Source of the DNA: Candidatus Krumholzibacteriota bacterium | Lineage (GTDB): Bacteria; Krumholzibacteriota; Krumholzibacteriia; Krumholzibacteriales; Krumholzibacteriaceae | NCBI GenBank assembly: GCA_016931295.1 | Contig: JAFGEZ010000001.1 | Coordinates: forward strand, 186,001-250,000 | Reading direction: 5' to 3' | Length of the DNA: 64,000 nucleotides | Shown: positions 44,907-52,982 of the stretch, one piece after another | How the letters are laid out: each line of letters starts with the position of its first letter | Numbering within the stretch: position 1 is the stretch's first letter | The notes under the pieces: generated by a model | What the model saw: the letters and a program-made list of their open reading frames with translations, nothing else | The model's database searches: none | What the model was told of the DNA's origin: nothing | Made by a program: the position numbers and the translations under genes

Positions 44907-47900
44907 ATGAAACGCAGGTACATAGCATCGCTGCTCGTCCTGGCCGCGTGTCTCGCGCTCGGGACGCCCGTCGCGGCGGGCGCGGCGACGATCGAGGTCA
45001 GCCAGCCCGTCCAGGTGACCTTCGACGCTCACTACGAGCGCGGCCAGGCCATCGTCTTCGACGGCGCCGACTACTGGCTCTTCTACGGCCGGTCGGCGAC
45101 CGTCACGGGCAACTACCAGAACGACAATCCCGACGTATACGACTACCAGGTCTACTTCAAGAAAGCCGCCTCCGTCGCCGGCCTCGCCGCGGCGACGGCG
45201 CAGGCGATTCCCGGGGCGGTGAACTGCTACAACGGCGAGATCGGCGCCGCGGTGCACGACGGCAGGGTCTGGACGTTCGCCGCCGTGCCATCGCTCAACT
45301 TCGCCGGACGCCGGAGCCTGTACGGCTGGTATACCGCCGACGGCGGGGCGACGTGGACACAGCGGGCCGACCTGGCGGACAACCTGCCGGACGGGGCCGC
45401 CCATCACGACGAGGTCTCCTTCGGCGGGGAACTCTTCGTCATGGCCAACTACCCCGACGGCAACGCCGGCTGGCACACGAAACACGCCGCCGATCCGACG
45501 GCGGCGACCATCTCGTGGAGCGCGTACGTTCCCCTGAACGCCGTCTCGAACCTCGTCAACGGCACGGGGCACTTCTTCGTCGACGGCGCGACGCTCCGCA
45601 TCGCCATTCTGCGCACCAGCCCGAGCAAGGACAACAAGGTGCTCGAGTACGTCGCGTCTCCCGAGGCGTGGAGCGAGCTCTGCACGGCCGCCTCGACCGG
45701 CTGGGATCCGACGCTCGTCAAGGTCGGCTCCGCGTGGCTCTTCGCCCAGGCGCCCTGGACGAGCGACGGGGGCGGCTGGCAGCACGTCATCGGCTGGTCG
45801 GGGAGCGACCTCGCGACCCTGTTCACCGGCACGGCGACGATGATCTCCGAGGCGCGGTACGGCGTGAACACCTGGGTCGACATGTGGCCGATCGGTTTCA
45901 CCGACGACGGCGGCACGAGCTATCTCTTCCTGACCTCCGAGCGCGACGAGCCCGGCCAGGAGGGGACCGGCAACATCTGGTTCTACGAGCTCGACTGGGA
46001 TCTCGCCAGCGAGCACTTTTCCTGGGTGCAGGAGGGGATCGATGCGGCGTCGAGCGGCGACGTCGTGCGTGTCGCCGCGGGCACCTATGAGGAGAACGTT
46101 TCCGTCGGCGCGGGGATCGAGCTCCGGGGCGCCCAGGCGGGCGTCGACGCGCGCGGCCGTTCGGCCGACGAGACCGAGCTGACCTGCGCCGCCGGCGATC
46201 TCGTCACGATCGGCGGGAGCGGCGTCGTCCTCGACGGCCTCACTTTCTCCGGGACCGCGTCGGCGGGACGACTGGTCGACGGCGAGGATCACGGCGCCGG
46301 ACTGCGCGTGTCGAACTGCCGCCTCGGCGGCACGGCGGTGCACGCCTTCTGGTTCAACGTCACCTCGCCCGGCATCCTCATCGAGAAGTGCGTCATCGAC
46401 GGATCGTCGCTGACCGCATCGAACGCCCTCGGCTTCTTCGACGGGGCCGATGTCTTCGACGATCTCACGATCCGGGACAACGAGTTCGCTTCGGGGGAGA
46501 TCTTCGCGGGGAACAAGACGTACAATTCCGCGCGGCTCGTCCTGAGCGGCAACCTCTTCGACGGGGCGCACCTCAACCTGTCGTCGCAGTTCCAGGACGC
46601 GACGATCTCGGGCAACACCTTCCGCAACAACGGCTACACGAACATGCAGGCGGGGCTGCTGAACTCGAGCGTGACCGGCAACGTCTTCGAGGCGACCGGC
46701 CCATCGCCCCATGCGGGGTATCCCTCCTCGGCGATGATGCTCTGGGGGGACAACTACGGGCTCACGCCGAGCGGGAACGTCGCGATCGAGGGGAACGTCT
46801 TCCACTTCAATGATTTCTCCGCGCCCGACGAGCCCTCGAACGGTCTCCGGATCCTCTCGGCGATCGACGCCGCGACGATCACGCTCGCCGGCAACGCCTT
46901 CGTCGACGGCGGCGCGGCGGTCGCGACCGCCGTGCTCAACGGCGGCACGGGCGTCGCCGACGCCTCCGGCAACTGGTGGGGCCACGCCGACACGGCGTCG
47001 GTCGCCGCGGTGGTCGATGCGAACGTCGACTACACCCCCTGGCTCGACGACGGGATCGACACGAGCGGCGATCCCGGCTTCCAGGGTGATTTCTCCGTCC
47101 TGCACGTCGACGACGACTCGCCGCAGGGCGGGGGTGGCGGGGGCTACGTCCAGGAGGGGATCGATCTCCTCTCCGGGAGCACGCTCTACCTGCACGCGGG
47201 GCTCTACGAGGGACAGGTGGAGATCGCCGGCGACATGACCCTCATCGGCGACGGGGCCGGATCGACGACGATCCTCTCGCCCGTGAACCTCGCCACCTTC
47301 TTCGGAACGAACTACCCGGTCGTCTACGTCCACGACGCCGACGACGTCACGATCCGCGATCTCACCGTCGACGGCGGCGGCAGGGGGAACGCCAACTACC
47401 GCTTCGTCGGCGTCGCCTTCAACAACGCCGGCGGCACCGTCCGCGACTGCGTCGTGACGGGGATCATGGACACCCCCTTCAGCGGCGCCCAGCACGGCGT
47501 CGCCCTCTACTCGTGGAACGACGACGGCGAGGCGCGTTCGATCGCGCTCGTCGACAACGTGATCGACGACTTCCAGAAGAACGCCGTGGCCTTCGCCTCC
47601 TCCGAGACGACGCCGCTCGTCGTCGATATCTCCGGCAACGACATCACCGGCGCCGGCGCGACCGACGTGACGGCGCAGAACGGCATCCAGCTCTACGGAT
47701 CGCTCGTGAGCGGCTCGATCGACGGCAACACCGTCGCGGGTATCGGCTACGACAACACGGAAGCCGCGACCAAGTGGGTCGCCTCGAGCATCCTGCAGTA
47801 CTACTCATCGGCCGACGTCACCGGCAACACCGTGACCGGCACGCACGTGGGGCTCTACAACTACGACGCCGCGGGACTCATCGAAGGCAACGATTTCGCG

Positions 47901-50402
47901 ATCGAGAAGATCGGCGTCTCGGCCTTCGGGATCATCGCGACCGATCCGCCCGAGGTGGTGCCCTCGCCCATCGAGCCCGACGACCCGCCGGTCGGCCGCG
48001 GCATGCTCGCCGCGCCCCTGGCCCTCCTCTCCTCCGACATCGAGGGGAACTCGGTCGTCTTCGGCGGTTCCGACAACACGGCCACCTACGGCATCGAGGC
48101 CGACGGCGGCTACGCCACCGACGACCTCGCCCTCGCGATCACCGGCAACACGGTGACCGGCTTCGAGGTGGGGATCGAGATATGGCAGTGCCAGAGCGGC
48201 TGCGATACGGGCGTCTTCACGACGGTCTCGGCCAACGAGAACGACCTCGGAGGCAACACCCTCTTCGGTATCCGCTCGAACGCCGACTACATCACGGTCG
48301 ACGGTCGCTGGAACTGGTGGGGGGACGCGACCGGACCGCGCCACGCGACGCTCAATCCCGGCGGCCTCGGCGTCCCGGTGAGCGACTACGTCCTCTTCGA
48401 GCCCTGGCTCGGGGCGGTCAACGCCGTCGCCATCTCCCCCGATTCCGCCGTCACGAACTGCACGACGCCCGAGACCCTCGTCTTCGGCATCGCGCAGGCG
48501 GGTCTCGCCGACGAGGTCCGCGGCTGGGAGGTGACCTTCACGGTCGATCCGGCCGTGGCGACCGTCGCCGACCCGGACGCCCACATCATCGAGGGCGACT
48601 GGCTCTCTGATGTCGGCACCACGCAGTTCTTCGTCCTCGACGGCGGGGGCGGCATCTACACGGTCGTCTGCGCGATCCTCGGCGGCGACACGGGCGCGAC
48701 GGGAGCGGGGGAGCTCTTCTCCGTCCTCCTCACGCCGGTCGCTGACGGCGTCACGGCCGTCGCTGTGACCTCTCTCAAGATCCGCGACCTCGACAACGAT
48801 CCGCTCGACGCGGCCGCCACGGGCGGCATGCTCCTCGTCGACTGCGATCCGCCGACGATGGAGCCGATCGCCGAGACGCCGGGCGGCTGGTACAACACGG
48901 CGCCCGTCCTCTCTAATTTCGGCTTCGACGACGACGAGAACCTCGACACCGCCGAGTACCGGATCGACGGCGGCGGCTGGACGGCCCTTTTCGCCGGGAT
49001 AGACGCCCTCGAGTGGAACGACGACGGCTGGACCCTTCCCGGGTTCGACGCCCTCGCCCAGGGGGCGCACACCGTCTTCTTCCGCGTCGCCGACGACGCG
49101 GGGAACTGGAACGGCGAGGGGACGCCCGACACGTACTCCTGGCTCTTCAACAAGGACACCGTCGCCCCCGATCCGCCCACCTCGTTCGTCGCCCTCCCCG
49201 GGCATGACAAGGTGCACCTGACGTGGAGCAACCCGACCGGGGACGCGACCTTCGACCACGTCGAAATCCGTCGCGTCGCCTGGGGAGACTACCCCGAGTA
49301 CGTCACCCCGCCGGCCTACCCGGTCGACCATACGCAGGGTGCGCATGTCGCGGCGGTGAGCGGCGAGTCGCACGACGATGCGCTCGCGACCCGCGACGTC
49401 TATTACTTCGCGGCCTTCTCCGTCGACCTGGCGGGCAACGTCAGCGTCTTCGACGCCGGCGCGGCCGACCGGTCGACGAGCTACTGGCTCGGCGACATCG
49501 CCTCGCCATGGGACGGCCTCGTCAACACGAGCGATCTCGTTCCCTTCTCGAACGCCTTCGGCACCGTCCAGGGCGGGCCGGGATGGTTCAACGAGTGCGA
49601 CATCGGCCCGACCGACGACTGGCGCCGCAACGGCGTTCCCGAGCCCGACGACGCGGTCGATTTCGAGGACCTGATGATCTTCTCGATGAACCACGGCAAC
49701 GTCTCGCCGCTCGGGCACCCGCTCGAGTTCGCGGAACGGGCGATCGAGTGTCTCGAGGATCTCGTCTCCGTGCGGCTCGAGCCCGCATCCGACGGATCGG
49801 GCGCGATCGCCGTCTTCCTGGAGAACCGCGCCTCCTCGCTGAAGGGAGTCAGGCTGGTCGTCTCGCACGACGCGCCGGTCGGGGTCCTTCCCGGCGAGGC
49901 GGCCGCCGGCGATTGCTTCGTCGGATCGATCGGCCGCGGTGAAGGCAGAACGGAGATCTGCGTCGCCGCCCTCGGCGTCGGCGCGGCGATCGAGAAGAGC
50001 GGTCCGATCGCTCTTCTCCGCGGCGCCGCCGCATGCGGCCTCGTCGAGGTCGAAGTCAGGGACATCGGCAACGAATCGGTCGAGCTCCTCTCCGGGGGAG
50101 GCGGCGGAAACGACGAGGTCCCGACGGTGACGCGGCTCTTCGGTAATTTCCCCAACCCGTTCAATCCCGTGACGACGATCCGTTTCGATCTCGCCTCGCC
50201 GGCGCCCGTGTCGATCCGTATCTACGACGCGTCCGGCCGGCTCGTGCGGATCCTCGTCGACGAGCGGCGCCTTCCCGGTTCCTACGAGGTGACCTGGAAC
50301 GGGCGCAACGACACAGGTTCAGAGACGCCGAGCGGGGTCTATTTCTGCAGGATGTTCTGCGGAGGCTACGCCTCGACGAGCAAGATGGTCCTCCTGCGCT
50401 GA
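44907..50402 (+). CDS. Large secreted modular protein: propeller-like, beta-helix, cohesin-like, dockerin-like, FlgD-like CTD
   Basis: A 1,831-residue exported protein with a signal peptide (KRRYIASLLVLAACLALG). Residues ~28-365 look like a beta-propeller (AIVFDGADYWLFYG, GWYTADGGATWTQR). Two right-handed beta-helix regions follow (~371-720 and ~735-1165), each opening with a VQEGID phrase and NosD-like N-x-F/I-G-N repeats. A cohesin-like beta-sandwich lies at ~1172-1305 (GWEVTFTVDPAVATV). Ig/FN3-like parts come next. A dockerin-like segment with two calcium-loop-like motifs (DGLVNTSDLVPFSNAFG; DDAVDFEDLMIFSMNHG) is at ~1529-1598. The end is a FlgD-type Ig domain (NFPNPFNPVTTIRF; 1744-1831), common in FCB secreted proteins and perhaps a type IX export signal. 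Domain calls are by pattern only; no enzyme active site was identified. Confidence 0.75.
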   Translation: MKRRYIASLLVLAACLALGTPVAAGAATIEVSQPVQVTFDAHYERGQAIVFDGADYWLFYGRSATVTGNYQNDNPDVYDYQVYFKKAASVAGLAAATAQAIPGAVNCYNGEIGAAVHDGRVWTFAAVPSLNFAGRRSLYGWYTADGGATWTQRADLADNLPDGAAHHDEVSFGGELFVMANYPDGNAGWHTKHAADPTAATISWSAYVPLNAVSNLVNGTGHFFVDGATLRIAILRTSPSKDNKVLEYVASPEAWSELCTAASTGWDPTLVKVGSAWLFAQAPWTSDGGGWQHVIGWSGSDLATLFTGTATMISEARYGVNTWVDMWPIGFTDDGGTSYLFLTSERDEPGQEGTGNIWFYELDWDLASEHFSWVQEGIDAASSGDVVRVAAGTYEENVSVGAGIELRGAQAGVDARGRSADETELTCAAGDLVTIGGSGVVLDGLTFSGTASAGRLVDGEDHGAGLRVSNCRLGGTAVHAFWFNVTSPGILIEKCVIDGSSLTASNALGFFDGADVFDDLTIRDNEFASGEIFAGNKTYNSARLVLSGNLFDGAHLNLSSQFQDATISGNTFRNNGYTNMQAGLLNSSVTGNVFEATGPSPHAGYPSSAMMLWGDNYGLTPSGNVAIEGNVFHFNDFSAPDEPSNGLRILSAIDAATITLAGNAFVDGGAAVATAVLNGGTGVADASGNWWGHADTASVAAVVDANVDYTPWLDDGIDTSGDPGFQGDFSVLHVDDDSPQGGGGGGYVQEGIDLLSGSTLYLHAGLYEGQVEIAGDMTLIGDGAGSTTILSPVNLATFFGTNYPVVYVHDADDVTIRDLTVDGGGRGNANYRFVGVAFNNAGGTVRDCVVTGIMDTPFSGAQHGVALYSWNDDGEARSIALVDNVIDDFQKNAVAFASSETTPLVVDISGNDITGAGATDVTAQNGIQLYGSLVSGSIDGNTVAGIGYDNTEAATKWVASSILQYYSSADVTGNTVTGTHVGLYNYDAAGLIEGNDFAIEKIGVSAFGIIATDPPEVVPSPIEPDDPPVGRGMLAAPLALLSSDIEGNSVVFGGSDNTATYGIEADGGYATDDLALAITGNTVTGFEVGIEIWQCQSGCDTGVFTTVSANENDLGGNTLFGIRSNADYITVDGRWNWWGDATGPRHATLNPGGLGVPVSDYVLFEPWLGAVNAVAISPDSAVTNCTTPETLVFGIAQAGLADEVRGWEVTFTVDPAVATVADPDAHIIEGDWLSDVGTTQFFVLDGGGGIYTVVCAILGGDTGATGAGELFSVLLTPVADGVTAVAVTSLKIRDLDNDPLDAAATGGMLLVDCDPPTMEPIAETPGGWYNTAPVLSNFGFDDDENLDTAEYRIDGGGWTALFAGIDALEWNDDGWTLPGFDALAQGAHTVFFRVADDAGNWNGEGTPDTYSWLFNKDTVAPDPPTSFVALPGHDKVHLTWSNPTGDATFDHVEIRRVAWGDYPEYVTPPAYPVDHTQGAHVAAVSGESHDDALATRDVYYFAAFSVDLAGNVSVFDAGAADRSTSYWLGDIASPWDGLVNTSDLVPFSNAFGTVQGGPGWFNECDIGPTDDWRRNGVPEPDDAVDFEDLMIFSMNHGNVSPLGHPLEFAERAIECLEDLVSVRLEPASDGSGAIAVFLENRASSLKGVRLVVSHDAPVGVLPGEAAAGDCFVGSIGRGEGRTEICVAALGVGAAIEKSGPIALLRGAAACGLVEVEVRDIGNESVELLSGGGGGNDEVPTVTRLFGNFPNPFNPVTTIRFDLASPAPVSIRIYDASGRLVRILVDERRLPGSYEVTWNGRNDTGSETPSGVYFCRMFCGGYASTSKMVLLR

Positions 50403-50479
50403 TGCGCCGGAGGGGATGGGCGGCGGGGGGCGCTTCGGCGTCTCCCGCCTGCCCGATCTGCCGAAAAAGGATTCGTACG

Positions 50480-51298
50480 ATGACGAAGAGATCGACGATG
50501 CGGATCGCCGCCGCGATCGCGGCGGCGGCACTGGCCGTCGCGGCGGCGGGAAGGGGGGCGTCCGACCCGCGGCTGTCGATCGAGCCGCTCCGGGCGACGA
50601 TCGGGCCGGGGGAGCGCTGCACCCTGACCGTCTCGGTGGATGCCGCCGTCGATTCGCTGAGTTGCGTCGAGTGCCTGCTCGCCTGGGACGCGGCGGTCAT
50701 CCGTTGCGTCGAAGCGGCCGAGGGGTCGCTCTACGCCGGGGCGGGTTTTCCCACGTTCTTCGACTGGACGCAGGAAACCGACGACACCGCGTCGGCGGCC
50801 GACTGCGTCCTCGGATACCGGAGTTTCGTCATCGCTCCCGGGGCACTGCTGCGATACGTGTTCGAGGGGATCGCCGACGGCGCCTGCGCCGTCTCGATCG
50901 CCGGTTCCCGGCTGTGGGACATCGACCGGACCGAACTCCAGCACCTCCGAGGAGAGCCCGCCTTCGTCTCGGTCGGCGACGCGGCCGGAGAAACGGCCCC
51001 CCGGGTACGGGCCCGGCTCTGGAACCGGCCGAACCCCTTCAATCCGTCGACGACCTTCTCGCTTTTCGTGCCGGGGGAGGCCGGCGACGCGGCGGGAGTG
51101 TCTTTCACACTGACGATATACGACGTTCGCGGCCGGCCGGTGCGCGCGCTCGCGTCGGGACGGATCCATCCCGGGGTGCACGAGTTTCCCTGGGACGGAC
51201 GGAACGGGGCGGGGGTGCGCGTCGATGCCGGCGTGTATTTCGCCGTGGCGAGGGCGCCGGAACTCGAGCTCCGGCGGAAAGTCGTCATGGTTCGCTGA
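50480..51298 (+). CDS. Secreted cohesin-like protein with FlgD-like C-terminal domain
   Basis: A 272-residue exported protein. After a signal peptide (MTKRSTMRIAAAIAAAALAVAAAG) comes a cohesin-like beta-sandwich (LSIEPLRATIGPGERCTLTV, VECLLAWDAAVIRCVEAAEG, APGALLRYVFEGIADG). The C-terminal ~85 residues form a FlgD-type Ig domain (NRPNPFNPSTTFSLFV to AGVYFAVARAPELELRRKVV) like that of the preceding large protein. The ATG at 50480, eight bases after AAAAAGGA, gives a clean signal peptide. An earlier ATG at 50402 overlaps the previous stop but would add a poor 26-residue extension. It follows the large gene by 77 bases and is probably co-transcribed. Confidence 0.75.
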   Translation: MTKRSTMRIAAAIAAAALAVAAAGRGASDPRLSIEPLRATIGPGERCTLTVSVDAAVDSLSCVECLLAWDAAVIRCVEAAEGSLYAGAGFPTFFDWTQETDDTASAADCVLGYRSFVIAPGALLRYVFEGIADGACAVSIAGSRLWDIDRTELQHLRGEPAFVSVGDAAGETAPRVRARLWNRPNPFNPSTTFSLFVPGEAGDAAGVSFTLTIYDVRGRPVRALASGRIHPGVHEFPWDGRNGAGVRVDAGVYFAVARAPELELRRKVVMVR

Positions 51299-51314
51299 GA
51301 AAACGGAGGCCGGT

Positions 51315-51857
51315 ATGATCACAGACATCCTGCGCGCGGCGATCGTTCTGCTGCTGTGCGCCGCCGCGGCGGTTCCGGCGGCGGGAGCGACGGCGGTCGT
51401 TCTCGTCGAGCCGGCCGATACGACCGTGTGCACGCCCGTGGCGTTTCCCGTGCGCATCTGCGCCGGCGATCCGGCCGCAAACCTGATGGGGTGGGATCTT
51501 CGCGTGGCCTACGACGGCAACGTGCTTTCCGTCGTCGACGTGACGGAGGGATCCCTGCCGGCGGGGTGCGGGCACCCGACCTTCTTCCGCCAACTCGACG
51601 ACGAGGGGGGCGCGACGATCGTCCACGTGAACGGATCGATTCTCGGCGAGACGGTCGACGGTCCCGGCGCGCTCGTGACGATCTGGTTCAGCCCCGTCGC
51701 GCCGGGCATCTCTCCCGTTTTGATCATCGAGGCGGATCTGCGGGACGGCGAGAACACGCCGCTCGATCCCGCGGTCGTCCACGGATCGGTGACCGTCGAC
51801 GCCGCCATCGGCCTCGCGGAGGCTTCCTGGGGAGAGATCAAGCGCCTGACACGCTGA
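51315..51857 (+). CDS. Secreted cohesin-like protein with C-terminal WGxIK motif
   Basis: A 180-residue exported protein. The signal peptide runs to about PAAG (MITDILRAAIVLLLCAAAAV). The rest is a single cohesin-like domain (TVCTPVAFPVRICAGDPAAN, MGWDLRVAYDGNVLSVVDVT, GALVTIWFSPVAPGIS), the pattern of calcium-stabilised adhesion modules. It lacks the FlgD-like tail of its neighbours and ends instead with AEASWGEIKRLTR. The downstream orphan protein ends with a closely similar motif, suggesting a shared sorting or anchoring tag. It starts 16 bases after the previous gene behind CGGAGG, so it is part of the same unit. Confidence 0.75.
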   Translation: MITDILRAAIVLLLCAAAAVPAAGATAVVLVEPADTTVCTPVAFPVRICAGDPAANLMGWDLRVAYDGNVLSVVDVTEGSLPAGCGHPTFFRQLDDEGGATIVHVNGSILGETVDGPGALVTIWFSPVAPGISPVLIIEADLRDGENTPLDPAVVHGSVTVDAAIGLAEASWGEIKRLTR

Positions 51858-51907
51858 CCGCCGGCGATCGCGTAACCCGCGTTCTCCGGAACAATTACGA
51901 ATTAGGG

Positions 51908-51937
51908 TTGACAGGATCCATGAGAAATAGGTAGAAT
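51908..51937 (+). promoter_or_regulatory. Promoter of the orphan secreted protein
   Basis: TTGACA (51908-51913, 6/6) and TAGAAT (51932-51937, 5/6) are 18 bases apart. Initiation near 51944 leaves a ~180-base leader. Confidence 0.8.
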
Positions 51938-51943
51938 ACCCTA

Positions 51944-52123
51944 TAAGCAACTCTCGCCGGGACTCGGCGCAACGGTAACATGTCAGAGGCTTCGGACGAC
52001 GGTCCTCGACCGTCGTCGCGCAACGGTCGCGCGACGTGAAAGGAGGGAGGCCGGGAACGTATGTCGGCGATTCGCTGACCGGATGCACATGGGTCATATG
52101 TACCTGAACCGGAGGGGAAACCG
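51944..52123 (+). promoter_or_regulatory. Structured leader with overlapping hairpins
   Basis: Three hairpins can be drawn. A 5-bp stem CGCCG/CGGCG lies at 51955-51969. A perfect 10-bp stem GACGACGGTC/GACCGTCGTC with a 3-base loop lies at 51995-52017. A 7-bp stem GTCGCGC/GCGCGAC at 52015-52035 shares three bases with the second, so the two compete at their junction. The AAAGGAGGGAGG at 52039-52050 is not next to the gene; the actual ribosome site CGGAGGGG is near 52112. A regulatory RNA element is plausible but unproven. Confidence 0.45.
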
Positions 52124-52828
52124 ATGAAGATTCTGCGAGTGACCTTCGCTCTTGCGCTTTCGCTGTTCCTCGCGATGCCCGTGGTCGCGGGACAGCCCAA
52201 CAATGCGGTCTATTCCACGTACGGCGGCACGCTGCTCTGCGGCCGCGTCTCCGAGGCGTACTGCACCGCCACCCCGGGCGGGGGGCAGGTGGGCAACACG
52301 CAGGACGCGATGAGCTGGAACGCCGGCACGGGAACCCTGGGGGGACAGTGGCACCTCTCCGGGATGTCGATCGCCGAGCCGGGCGCCATCCTCAATGACG
52401 AGTTCATCGACGAGTTCGGCAACGGCTTTCGCGAGTACATCACCTACTACGAGAACGGCCGGTTCTGGCTCGAGGGGGCCCACTTCGGCGACGGCTCCGA
52501 GGATTACGAGGGGGATATCACCTTCTACCGGGTGACGACCACGATGTCGATCGTCGGCGGCGCGGTCGTCGGCGCGACGTCGAACGCCTACTTCACCGGC
52601 GTCTTCGATTCCCCGTACCATCACTGTTTCATCGAATACACGATCGCCACGGTGATCATGGTGTGGCATCCCGCCTGGGGCATGACGATGCCGTCCGACT
52701 ACCCCGGCTGGTACTGCGGCAACACGGGCGAGCTCTTCGACGTCTGCGGAATCAGCGCCAGCATCGACTGCGAGACGGCGACCGAGGAGTCCACCTGGGG
52801 GGCCATCAAGACGACGTATCGCAAATAG
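52124..52828 (+). CDS. Orphan secreted protein with C-terminal WGxIK motif
   Basis: A 234-residue exported protein that I do not recognise. The signal peptide ends at VVAG, leaving Q24 as first mature residue. The mature part has six cysteines (C39, C47, C168 and three in the last ~45 residues), many Gly/Tyr/Thr and no cohesin pattern; a disulfide-stabilised beta fold is likely. It ends TEESTWGAIKTTYRK, closely matching the end of the preceding cohesin-like protein. It has its own strong promoter and folded leader, so it may be highly expressed. A 12-bp hairpin follows the gene. Confidence 0.7.
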   Translation: MKILRVTFALALSLFLAMPVVAGQPNNAVYSTYGGTLLCGRVSEAYCTATPGGGQVGNTQDAMSWNAGTGTLGGQWHLSGMSIAEPGAILNDEFIDEFGNGFREYITYYENGRFWLEGAHFGDGSEDYEGDITFYRVTTTMSIVGGAVVGATSNAYFTGVFDSPYHHCFIEYTIATVIMVWHPAWGMTMPSDYPGWYCGNTGELFDVCGISASIDCETATEESTWGAIKTTYRK

Positions 52829-52860
52829 GACGTGTGACTGCCGCGTTCGCAGCAGTCCCG

Positions 52861-52895
52861 GCGGGGGATCGGTGGGGAGCAGGCCGGTCCCCCGC
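52861..52895 (+). terminator. Strong hairpin between the orphan gene and the TPR gene
   Basis: A 12-bp stem GCGGGGGATCGG/CCGGTCCCCCGC with one G-U pair and an 11-base loop lies 32 bases after the orphan gene and seven bases before the next -35 box. No T-run follows, so it is either a non-canonical terminator or an mRNA-stabilising 3' end. Confidence 0.45.
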
Positions 52896-52902
52896 ACCGC
52901 TA

Positions 52903-52931
52903 TTGACCTCGACCCGCGTATCTGCTAGATT
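52903..52931 (+). promoter_or_regulatory. Promoter of the TPR-uvrA unit
   Basis: TTGACC (52903-52908, 5/6) and TAGATT (52926-52931, 4/6) are 17 bases apart. The start site would be near 52938, ~45 bases before the TTG start codon. Confidence 0.72.
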
Positions 52932-52982
52932 TCCCTGTCCATCCATCGTGCGTCACGCCGTTTCCTGCAAGGAGGCAACCGC

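Noticed and set aside
50402-50479. ATG at 50402 as start of the second cohesin-like protein
   Set aside because: It overlaps the previous stop and could be coupled, but would add 26 Arg/Cys/Gly-rich residues before an otherwise clean signal peptide.
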